Source: a virus. From it: a stretch of DNA of 27,053 nt. The position numbers were made by a program, and so were the translations under genes. The DNA lies in IMG/VR virus record IMGVR_UViG_3300025853_000537, positions 1 to 27,053 of that record; one strand, 5' to 3'. Below the pieces are notes generated by a model. It was not told the origin of the DNA, searched no databases, and saw nothing but the letters and a program-made list of their open reading frames with translations. Below, piece by piece: positions 18,879-24,374 of this stretch (the first letter of the stretch is position 1; every line of letters starts with the position of its first letter).

Positions 18879-19841
18879 ATGAAATTCAAAGCACTTGCAA
18901 TAATCGCATCTGCTACTCCTCTAATGGTGGCATGTGGATCAGCAGAAAAGACTACATTCAGACTAGATGCAGCAGGTGCTACATTCCCTGCTCCGTTATA
19001 TCAAGCATGGTTTCAAACCATGGCAAGTGAAACTGGTAACCAAGTAAACTATCAAGCAGTTGGTAGTGGTGCCGGTGTCCGTCAGTATATGTCTGGCACA
19101 GTTGACTTCGGTGCCAGTGATGGTGCTGTGAGTGATGAGAAGCAAGACATTCCCATAATTCATATTCCTATGACTGGTGGTGCTATTGTCCCTGCTTACA
19201 ACTATCCTGGTTGTGATGTTAAGATGACTCAGACGCAACTTGCTGATGTATATCTTGGTAAGATTACTAACTGGTCTACCTTTGGATGTGATAGTAAAAC
19301 TATTGTTCCTGTATTCCGTTCTGATGGAAGTGGCACCACAAAAGGTTTCACTAACTCACTATCAGCATTCTCTCCTGAATGGAAAGAGAATGTTGGTACT
19401 GGTAAGGCAGTAAAGTGGCCTGCTGGTGTTGGTGGTAAAGGTAACTCTGGTGTTGCCGCACAAGTTAAACAAGTTCCTGGTGCCATTGGTTACCTGAACT
19501 ATGGTTATGTGAGTGGTGGTAAGTTTCAACAAGTATCCTTACAAAACAAAGCAGGTAACTATGTCATGGCAAATGCTGAAACATCTGCAGCAGGTCTATC
19601 ACGGATCATTTTGGACGATCAACTTCGTGGTGCTGATGCTAATCCTGCTGGTGCCAATGCATACCCTATTGTCTCTCTGACATGGGTCTTAGCATATCCT
19701 GAGTCTAAGACTGGTGTGAAAGAAACTCTTCGTTATATGTTAAGTGAGAATGCACAGGCAATGTCTGATGGTCTTGGTTATGTTCCTCTTCCGGAAAATC
19801 TTCGACAGAAAGCACTTGCTGCTATTGACAGTATCAACTAA
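18879..19841 (+). CDS. pstS: Phosphate-binding protein PstS (auxiliary metabolic gene)
   Basis: A 320-aa periplasmic phosphate-binding protein of the PstSCAB uptake system. The N terminus is a signal with a lipoprotein-like box (LMVACGS, Cys19). Typical PstS segments are visible: LDAAGATFPAPLYQAWF, YQAVGSGAGVRQYMSGTVDF with GASDGAV, ITNWSTF, VPVFRSDGSGTTKGFTNSLS (phosphate-contacting Ser/Asp/Arg/Gly), GNSGVAAQVKQVPGAIGYLN, and WVLAYPESKTGV. Cyanophages often carry host-derived pstS, whose known expression depends on host PhoBR under phosphate starvation. I could not find a convincing Pho box in the 33 nt before the start, so the route of expression is unclear. It has its own terminator. Confidence 0.93.
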   Translation: MKFKALAIIASATPLMVACGSAEKTTFRLDAAGATFPAPLYQAWFQTMASETGNQVNYQAVGSGAGVRQYMSGTVDFGASDGAVSDEKQDIPIIHIPMTGGAIVPAYNYPGCDVKMTQTQLADVYLGKITNWSTFGCDSKTIVPVFRSDGSGTTKGFTNSLSAFSPEWKENVGTGKAVKWPAGVGGKGNSGVAAQVKQVPGAIGYLNYGYVSGGKFQQVSLQNKAGNYVMANAETSAAGLSRIILDDQLRGADANPAGANAYPIVSLTWVLAYPESKTGVKETLRYMLSENAQAMSDGLGYVPLPENLRQKALAAIDSIN

Positions 19842-19853
19842 TATTAGTATCGT

Positions 19854-19878
19854 GGGAGACGATAGTCTCCCTTTTTTT
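19854..19878 (+). terminator. Rho-independent terminator after pstS
   Basis: GGGAGAC (19854-19860), loop GATA, GTCTCCC (19865-19871), then seven T that run directly into the next ATG. Confidence 0.9.
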
Positions 19879-20055
19879 ATGAAAAAGAAAATGAAAAAGT
19901 CGGAACAAAAAATTGCAGACTGCGATAACATCTATGATATGATTGAGATGCTACAGTTTCGTATTGAGGAAATGGAAAATGAACACACGCAATTGATTCG
20001 TAAGATGGGAGAACTAAATAGTCGCGTAGACGACTTTTCTACAAATGAAAATTAA
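19879..20055 (+). CDS. Small coiled-coil protein
   Basis: A 58-aa protein, basic start (MKKKMKKSEQKIAD) then a heptad-type helix (IYDMIEMLQFRIEEMENEHT, LIRKMGELNSRVDDF). ATG 19879 abuts the terminator T-run with no room for a ribosome site; ATG 19891, preceded by GAAAAAGAAA, is a likely alternative (54 aa). The frame is open further up, within pstS. The stop region overlaps the next gene's start. Function unknown. Confidence 0.5.
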   Translation: MKKKMKKSEQKIADCDNIYDMIEMLQFRIEEMENEHTQLIRKMGELNSRVDDFSTNEN

Positions 20056-20221
20056 TCTTTGGTACTCTAAGGGTATGAGTCAATGGAGATGGACTCTCTG
20101 TGAAGAATTTAGAAATGGTGTTACGAAAGTAGAACAACATGCCGGACAACGTGAGAAATTGCGAGATGCAATGAATGATGTTGCCAATACGGTAGAATAT
20201 ATATTAGAAGAAAAATTATAA
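20045..20221 (+). CDS. 58-aa phage microprotein
   Basis: Starts inside the end of the previous gene in another frame: MKINLWYSKGMSQWRWTLCE, then a charged helix (NGVTKVEQHAGQREKLRDAM) and a helical C terminus (VANTVEYILEEKL). The Trp-rich first part and compact helical remainder look like a real small protein. Its stop codon overlaps the late promoter of the next gene. Function unknown. Confidence 0.55.
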   Translation: MKINLWYSKGMSQWRWTLCEEFRNGVTKVEQHAGQREKLRDAMNDVANTVEYILEEKL

Positions 20222-20224
20222 ATA
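20217..20224 (+). promoter_or_regulatory. T4-type late promoter
   Basis: Exact TATAAATA 41 nt before the ATG at 20258, overlapping the stop of the 58-aa gene. Confidence 0.7.
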
Positions 20225-20257
20225 ATTGAAAACTGAAGACTTATAAAGAATTATACA

Positions 20258-20515
20258 ATGGAAAATATAAAGATTAGGTGTCGTTCCTGTGGAAAGGAAT
20301 TGGAAGGACATCCAAGTAAGACAGTTTGTTGTGGTTGTCCGAATATGGCAACCATTCGTGGTGATAAGATTTCAGCAATTGACTTTTCGAATATTGTTAT
20401 GTTAAACTCTTATCAATCTAAAAATAAAAAGTCAGTTCTTTCACAAGAAGATATTTTGTGGCAGGAACAAAGAAAGCAACGTAAAGTTCGTAAAATGAAT
20501 TTTGAAGTTAGGTAA
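20258..20515 (+). CDS. Small zinc-ribbon-type phage protein
   Basis: An 85-aa protein. The N terminus IKIRCRSCGKELEGHPSKTV continues into CCGCPN, giving CxxC...CCGC, a likely four-Cys zinc ribbon. It is followed by ATIRGDKISAIDFSNIVMLN, a segment I recall as conserved in a cyanophage and bacterial family of unknown function, and a basic C terminus (QRKQRKVRKMNFEVR) suited to nucleic-acid or protein contact. Expressed from a late promoter. Role unknown. Confidence 0.7.
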   Translation: MENIKIRCRSCGKELEGHPSKTVCCGCPNMATIRGDKISAIDFSNIVMLNSYQSKNKKSVLSQEDILWQEQRKQRKVRKMNFEVR

Positions 20516-20535
20516 TATTAGGAAATCAAAATAAG

Positions 20536-20563
20536 TTGACAAATTCAAATTAGTAACTATTAT
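20536..20563 (+). promoter_or_regulatory. Host-type early promoter
   Basis: TTGACA (20536-20541), 16-bp spacer, TATTAT (20558-20563), about 28 nt before the ATG at 20591. It would drive the early-type run of small genes and the Gnd-like gene. Confidence 0.65.
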
Positions 20564-20590
20564 AGCTAATATAGATTTTAATTAAAGGAA

Positions 20591-20749
20591 ATGGACGAGC
20601 ATACCTACAATAACTGGGTGAAAGTCAAAGAGACTTTTGAGTCATCTGGAAATACCAACAACTTCTTTTATCAGAGAGCATGTGCAATTGTTGGAGGATC
20701 ACCAGATCCTATTGATAAAATGATGAAAAATGATACATCAACAGAATGA
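20591..20749 (+). CDS. 52-aa conserved-type phage microprotein
   Basis: ATG 20591 has AAAGGAA directly upstream. The peptide starts MDEHTYNNWVKVKETFESSG and continues NNFFYQRACAIVGGSPDPID, a pattern (YNxWxxxKExxExxGxTxxxFYxRAxAI) I recall from several cyanophage small proteins. Soluble and helical, with a single Cys. It overlaps the following membrane-protein gene by 20 nt. First gene after an early promoter, so probably expressed early. Function unknown. Confidence 0.65.
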   Translation: MDEHTYNNWVKVKETFESSGNTNNFFYQRACAIVGGSPDPIDKMMKNDTSTE

Positions 20750-20948
20750 TATAGAATCAAAAGAACAATATGTCACTCTAAAGGAGTGTCAGGAGATGAT
20801 TGACGATGCTATTCGGAGACACAATAGAAATGCAGGTATTATCAGCATGTGTGTTTGGTGGGTTGTCTTATGCTTATTTGCTGAGGGCCTTCTCAGATTG
20901 ATTGGAGTTATTCCTCCACTATTGCCATGGTTACAAATTAAACTATAG
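20730..20948 (+). CDS. Small single-TM protein
   Basis: A 72-aa protein. A polar N-terminal helix (LKECQEMIDDAIRRHNRNAG) precedes one transmembrane segment (IISMCVWWVVLCLFAEGLLR, residues ~37-56) and a Pro/Leu tail (IGVIPPLLPWLQIKL). The EMIDDAIRRHNRNAG motif followed by a membrane helix is familiar from cyanophages. ATG 20730 overlaps the upstream gene. Early-type operon; function unknown. Confidence 0.65.
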   Translation: MIHQQNDIESKEQYVTLKECQEMIDDAIRRHNRNAGIISMCVWWVVLCLFAEGLLRLIGVIPPLLPWLQIKL

Positions 20949-20957
20949 GAGAATTTT

Positions 20958-21428
20958 ATGAAAGTTGGAATGATTGGTTTGGGTCGTACTGGTGAAGGTA
21001 TTTCCCGTCGTATGATTGAAAAGGGAATTGAAGTTTGGGGTTATAGTAGCAGTAGTTATGAGAATGCCTGTGGTCAATATGAAGCAGGATATATTAGTGG
21101 ATGTGTAACTTCACTAGAGTATCTTGTTCAGGCAGTTAAATCTGACGGTCTTAGATACACTAGTGCTGGAAAAGTTCCTGGCATCTTTCAGATTACACTT
21201 CCAGAACAAAAGGCAGAAGACACACTTGATGAGTTGCTACCTTTACTTGAAGAGGGTGATATTATTATTGATTACAGTACCAGTGACATAACAAAATGTC
21301 AGGAACTTGAGAAGTACTGCTCTAAGTTGGGTATATCTTATATCTTCTCCGGAGTATATGGAGCACCTTATGCTATCAATGCTTGTTCTAAAATTTTCCA
21401 ATCTCTATCACCAGGAAATGTCATATGA
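20958..21428 (+). CDS. gnd: Truncated 6-phosphogluconate-dehydrogenase-like NAD-binding domain
   Basis: A 156-aa protein with the Rossmann start of 6-phosphogluconate dehydrogenase: MKVGMIGLGRTGEGISRRMI (GxGxxG), EKGIEVWGYSSS, GYISGCVTSLEYLV, PGIFQITLPEQKAEDTLDEL and LEEGDIIIDYSTSD. Full-length phage Gnd proteins are about 340 aa; this one stops after the NAD domain (YGAPYAINACSKIFQSLSPG) and lacks the catalytic Lys and the C-terminal helical domain. No frameshifted remainder follows: the next bases encode other small genes. So it cannot be an ordinary 6PGDH; it is a remnant or a repurposed NAD(P)-binding protein. Good ribosome site (TAGGAG) and intact frame argue that it is expressed. Confidence 0.75.
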   Translation: MKVGMIGLGRTGEGISRRMIEKGIEVWGYSSSSYENACGQYEAGYISGCVTSLEYLVQAVKSDGLRYTSAGKVPGIFQITLPEQKAEDTLDELLPLLEEGDIIIDYSTSDITKCQELEKYCSKLGISYIFSGVYGAPYAINACSKIFQSLSPGNVI

Positions 21429-21556
21429 CTTTAGCAGATGTCTTACTCTGGGGAACGATACTCTTTCTATGTGCCACCATCTATTTCGGGCTCAGAAAAG
21501 GTGAAAATATCTACTATGAAAGTGACAAATATGACGGAAATGGAACAGCGCATTAA
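21425..21556 (+). CDS. 43-aa single-TM microprotein
   Basis: Starts by ATGA overlap with the Gnd-like stop. One N-terminal membrane helix (MTLADVLLWGTILFLCATIY) followed by a polar tail (FGLRKGENIYYESDKYDGNG). The start/stop coupling and the TM-plus-hydrophilic-tail design support a real gene. Function unknown. Confidence 0.6.
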   Translation: MTLADVLLWGTILFLCATIYFGLRKGENIYYESDKYDGNGTAH

Positions 21557-21743
21557 GATGAGACATGCGTTTGCCATGTCCTCATTTGGTAGAATGTTCA
21601 CACCAAATAGAATAACATGTGAGATGAGAATATTATGTGAGGAGTGGTCTGAAAATATTGATGAATCTCCACCTACTAAAGACTTATATCAAGTTGATCG
21701 TTACTTTTTAGAACTATGGAAAATATGGTCATTACCTTCATAA
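21531..21743 (+). CDS. Small soluble phage protein, start uncertain
   Basis: About 70 aa from ATG 21531 (MTEMEQRIKMRHAFAMSSFG); ATGs at 21516 or 21540 are also possible and the frame is open to 21438. It continues RMFTPNRITCEMRILCEEWS and ends DLYQVDRYFLELWKIWSLPS. Helical, with two Cys and an aromatic C terminus. It overlaps both neighbours, as is normal in this run of small genes. Function unknown. Confidence 0.5.
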   Translation: MTEMEQRIKMRHAFAMSSFGRMFTPNRITCEMRILCEEWSENIDESPPTKDLYQVDRYFLELWKIWSLPS

Positions 21744-21799
21744 TATTTTATTGCTCATTCGGTTTATTTCTTTTTATCCTTTCAATTTTACAAGAATAA
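21716..21799 (+). CDS. 27-aa membrane microprotein
   Basis: MENMVITFIIFYCSFGLFLF followed by ILSILQE: almost all hydrophobic, one TM helix. It starts inside the previous gene, and its TAA overlaps the next ATG (TAATG). That coupling is the main support; the short length keeps confidence moderate. Confidence 0.4.
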   Translation: MENMVITFIIFYCSFGLFLFILSILQE

Positions 21800-21954
21800 T
21801 GTTACATTTTGCTAGGTTTTGTGGAACAGTATTAAACAATCCATGGGGTTGTGGATTTTTGGCATGGTGTCTTATCTTCGTTCCTATTATAGGAATGTGG
21901 GCAGTCCACAAATATAATTGGCAGCACTGGGCACCATTTGACAGAGGTCACTAG
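21799..21954 (+). CDS. 51-aa Trp-rich single-TM protein
   Basis: Begins at ATG 21799 through TAATG overlap with the 27-aa gene. MLHFARFCGTVLNNPWGCGF, then a membrane helix (LAWCLIFVPIIGMWAV, residues ~21-36) and a His/Trp tail (HKYNWQHWAPFDRGH). Three cysteines. The 3' end carries the -35 box of a consensus early promoter. Function unknown. Confidence 0.6.
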   Translation: MLHFARFCGTVLNNPWGCGFLAWCLIFVPIIGMWAVHKYNWQHWAPFDRGH

Positions 21955-21966
21955 AGGTAGTATAAT
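21938..21966 (+). promoter_or_regulatory. Perfect-consensus early promoter
   Basis: TTGACA (21938-21943), 17-bp spacer, TATAAT (21961-21966), an exact sigma-70 consensus overlapping the end of the 51-aa gene. Start near 21973. Downstream, before the second promoter at 22052, lies a strong ribosome site (AAAAAGGAGC) followed by a six-codon ORF (MGTDRT, 21998-22018), and a further SD-like AAGGAGAT without a start codon. Confidence 0.8.
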
Positions 21967-22051
21967 GTATAAGATAGGTAAGGAAAGAAAAAGGAGCATG
22001 GGAACCGACCGGACGTAATCTGGAAGGAGATACCGCACCTGCCTTGACAAC

Positions 22052-22080
22052 TTGACTACATAATCACAACACCGTATAAT
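22052..22080 (+). promoter_or_regulatory. Second strong early promoter
   Basis: TTGACT (22052-22057), 17-bp spacer, TATAAT (22075-22080), 114 nt after the first. An extra TTGACA at 22044 is at the wrong distance. It drives the gene at 22103 with a short leader. Confidence 0.75.
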
Positions 22081-22102
22081 ATACAGGTAATCAAAACGGA
22101 CA

Positions 22103-22324
22103 ATGGCACTCACAGAAAAATTTAAAACCAGAGATTTAGAAACTCTTCGTAATGCAGCAAAAGGTGAAATTTTCTTAGATGTAAAAAGTCCAAAATTATT
22201 TAAGAAGGTTCGTAAATATTATGAATCTAATGGAGTAATTTTCTCTGGTGATCCACTTGATGATTATGAAATCATGATGGACTGTTTGTATTCTGATCTA
22301 AAAATTTCTGTTGAAGTTGCCTGA
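22103..22324 (+). CDS. Small early protein, unknown function
   Basis: A 73-aa protein (MALTEKFKTRDLETLRNAAK, ...) with mixed charge, a Lys-rich middle (VKSPKLFKKVRKYYESNGV) and an acidic tail (DPLDDYEIMMDCLYSDL). No membrane segment or known motif. Two strong host-type promoters directly upstream suggest it is among the most highly transcribed early genes here, a pattern typical of phage host-takeover proteins (inference). Its stop overlaps the next small ORF (TGATG). Confidence 0.65.
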   Translation: MALTEKFKTRDLETLRNAAKGEIFLDVKSPKLFKKVRKYYESNGVIFSGDPLDDYEIMMDCLYSDLKISVEVA

Positions 22325-22422
22325 TGAATGTTGTGCAAAAACCAACCGTTCTTCTTGAACGGTCTCCTTATCGTTCCCGAAGTCATGGAGAGACTTTAAA
22401 AATCCTGGTGGAGTCATTATGA
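22324..22422 (+). CDS. Possible 32-aa basic microprotein
   Basis: Starts by TGATG overlap with the early gene: MNVVQKPTVLLERSPYRSRS, then HGETLKILVESL. The overlap is its main support; a hairpin (ACCGTTC, loop TTCTT, GAACGGT) falls inside it and could instead be part of a non-coding structure. The rest of the stretch to 22537 holds only very short ORFs and no clear RNA gene. Confidence 0.35.
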   Translation: MNVVQKPTVLLERSPYRSRSHGETLKILVESL

Positions 22423-22537
22423 CCCTCTTATGAGTTTACGGCATCTCTCAAATGTCGTTGGTGCGGGTGGGTTACTACCGTCCAGTTTCTTACTTCTGGT
22501 CAAAGAGTAAGTGGCGCGGCATGGCAAGACCCTACAG

Positions 22538-22564
22538 GGAGAGTTGCATAAACTCTCCTTTTTT
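22538..22564 (+). terminator. Rho-independent terminator before the glycan island
   Basis: GGAGAGTT (22538-22545), loop GCATA, AACTCTCC (22551-22558), then six T. Confidence 0.88.
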
Positions 22565-22566
22565 AG

Positions 22567-22572
22567 TATAAT
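22567..22572 (+). promoter_or_regulatory. Possible promoter of the glycan island
   Basis: TATAAT right after the terminator and about 30 nt before the epimerase ATG. The -35 at proper distance is poor (TTGCAT inside the terminator loop), so strength or the need for a phage activator is uncertain. Confidence 0.4.
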
Positions 22573-22596
22573 ATATACTATGAGATTAAATATTTT

Positions 22597-23673
22597 ATGT
22601 CTGATTATAAGAAGACTGCACTTGTGCTTGGTGCAGGTGGATTCATTGGAAGTCATATGGTTAAACGACTTCGACAAGAAGGATACTGGGTTCGTGGAGT
22701 TGATCTTAAGCATCCTGAATATTCAGCGTCTCATGCGAATGAGTTTATTGTTGGTGACTTAAGAGACACTCGTTTTGTTTCTAGATGTGTTCGTTTTACT
22801 GGATATCTTGGAAACTTCTACAAAGATATTGTAGATAAGTTTGCCGAACCTTTTGATGAGATTTATCAGTTTGCTGCTGATATGGGTGGAGCAGGATTTG
22901 TATTCACTGGTGAGAACGATGCAGACATCATGCATAACTCTGTGTCCATCAATCTGAATGTTCTTGAGGAACAACGTAAACTGAATGAAATTACAGAACA
23001 AAATAAAACTAAAATCTTTTATTCTGGATCGGCATGTATGTATCCAGAGCATAATCAACTAGACCCTGATAATCCCGATTGCTGTGAAGAATCAGCATAC
23101 CCCGCAAACCCAGACTCTGAGTATGGATGGGAGAAACTCTTCTCTGAGCGTCTCTACCTTGCTTACAATCGTAACCATGGCATCCCTGTTCGGGTTGCTA
23201 GGTATCACAATATCTTTGGACCTGAAGGAACCTGGGACGGTGGCAGAGAGAAAGCACCAGCTGCAATCTGTCGCAAGGTTGCTTACCTCCCGGAGTCGGG
23301 TGGAGCAATCGAGGTGTGGGGAGATGGTCTACAGACTCGTTCCTTCTTGTTCATTAATGAATGCATCGAAGCAACTATAAGATTGATGGACAGTGATTTT
23401 ATGGGTCCTGTGAATATTGGTTCCGAAGAGATGGTTACTATCAATCAACTTGTAGATATTGCTGCTGAAGTTGCAGAAAAAGAAGTTTCTAAAATTCATA
23501 TTGATGGACCTCTGGGTGTTCGTGGTCGTAACTCTAACAATGATTTGATTCGTGAGAAGTTGGATTGGGATTATAAGATGACTCTTAAAGAGGGTATTCG
23601 TTACACTTATTATTGGATTGAGTCTCAGATTTCTGAATCATCATCCAAATTTGATTTCCATCATTCAGTTTGA
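22597..23673 (+). CDS. GDP-mannose 3,5-epimerase-like enzyme (SDR)
   Basis: A 358-aa extended short-chain dehydrogenase/reductase. It matches GDP-D-mannose 3,5-epimerase, which makes GDP-L-galactose and GDP-L-gulose from GDP-mannose in plants. Seen are GAGGFIGSH (12-20, NAD binding), AADMGGAGFVF, FYSGSACMYPE with C147 at the epimerase acid/base position, YGWEK (Y176, K180), FGPEGTWDGGREKAPAAICR with K219, the second epimerisation residue, WGDGLQTRSF, PVNIGSEEMVTINQL and GVRGRNSNNDLIREKLDW. All key residues are intact, so it is probably active. Opens an operon of sugar-modifying genes; product may feed a phage- or host-surface glycan (inference). Confidence 0.88.
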   Translation: MSDYKKTALVLGAGGFIGSHMVKRLRQEGYWVRGVDLKHPEYSASHANEFIVGDLRDTRFVSRCVRFTGYLGNFYKDIVDKFAEPFDEIYQFAADMGGAGFVFTGENDADIMHNSVSINLNVLEEQRKLNEITEQNKTKIFYSGSACMYPEHNQLDPDNPDCCEESAYPANPDSEYGWEKLFSERLYLAYNRNHGIPVRVARYHNIFGPEGTWDGGREKAPAAICRKVAYLPESGGAIEVWGDGLQTRSFLFINECIEATIRLMDSDFMGPVNIGSEEMVTINQLVDIAAEVAEKEVSKIHIDGPLGVRGRNSNNDLIREKLDWDYKMTLKEGIRYTYYWIESQISESSSKFDFHHSV

Positions 23674-23675
23674 TT

Positions 23676-24374
23676 ATGAAAAAGGTTGCTTTAGTTTATT
23701 CTGGTCAACCCAGACATTTGAGAGAGTGTTTTGAAAATCATAAAAAAAATTTTTATGATATCAACCCTGATTGGGAAGTCAATGTGTTTGCTCATATTTG
23801 GTATGACAAAAGTTGGGTAGGATCTTATTTCTGGGATCAATATAAAGAACGTGGAAAATGGGATGCTGACTTAATTCCATATATTGAGGAGAATTGGAAT
23901 CCAAAAGCATTGGAATTTGAAGAACCGAAAGATTTTGAAAGTGATTGGGCATCCGATTCTAGATTTCCTCATCCAGTTAATAATATTATCTCTATGTTCT
24001 ACAGCCTTGAGAAGGCAAACAACTTGAAAAAAACATATGAAGAGAAAAATAATTTTAAGTATGATTGTGTTATTAGATTGAGAACAGATGAATTTTTCTA
24101 TAAAGATGTTGGGTCTTTAGACAATTATAATTTAAATACCGTTAACGTTCTTGACGAATATGCACACTTAGAGTATGGTATTAATGATCATTTTGCTTTT
24201 GGCAACTCAGAACTGATGGATAAATATCTTAGTGTTTGTAGTAACCTTTCAGATATTATTGATGAGGGTGCTGCAATAAATCCAGAAACATTAATTGGAT
24301 GGAACGCACAAAAACATTATAAATTGCCAATTATAAAAAATAAATTTGGTTATCGACTTTGGAGGGATATGTGA
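23676..24374 (+). CDS. GQPR-family protein, probable glycan-related enzyme
   Basis: A 232-aa protein starting MKKVALVYSGQPRHLRECFE, then VNVFAHIWYD, a Trp/Tyr-rich region, NIISMFYSLEKANNLK, YDCVIRLRTDEFFYKDVGSL and NDHFAFGNSELMDKY, ending YRLWRDM. It shares SGQPR...FAHxW...(Y)DxxIRxRxD with the protein at 25838-26557, so the two are paralogues of one family. I recall this family from phages, algae viruses and bacteria in glycan clusters; RLRTD could serve like the DxD metal site of glycosyltransferases, but the fold is not proven. ATG 23676 preferred over an upstream TTG. Its ATGTGA end overlaps the next start. Confidence 0.65.
   Translation: MKKVALVYSGQPRHLRECFENHKKNFYDINPDWEVNVFAHIWYDKSWVGSYFWDQYKERGKWDADLIPYIEENWNPKALEFEEPKDFESDWASDSRFPHPVNNIISMFYSLEKANNLKKTYEEKNNFKYDCVIRLRTDEFFYKDVGSLDNYNLNTVNVLDEYAHLEYGINDHFAFGNSELMDKYLSVCSNLSDIIDEGAAINPETLIGWNAQKHYKLPIIKNKFGYRLWRDM

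Noticed and set aside
19229-19486. Antisense ORF within pstS
   Set aside because: Conserved PstS motifs are on the plus strand; the antisense reading is low-complexity and has no start signals.
21429-21743. A frameshifted C-terminal half of Gnd downstream of the short Gnd-like ORF
   Set aside because: All three frames were read; they encode membrane and soluble small proteins with no 6PGDH catalytic motifs.
22430-22510. 26-codon ORF MSLRHLSNVVGAGG...
   Set aside because: No ribosome site, no coupling, and no plausible protein features beyond a short hydrophobic stretch.
22417-22713. Minus-strand ORF with GSNPPAPT, a peptide string often produced by translating tRNA genes, hinting at a hidden tRNA
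   Set aside because: I tried to fold both strands around 22430-22530; no acceptor/T-stem pairing and no T-loop motif were found, and the ORF crosses the terminator and epimerase start in antisense.
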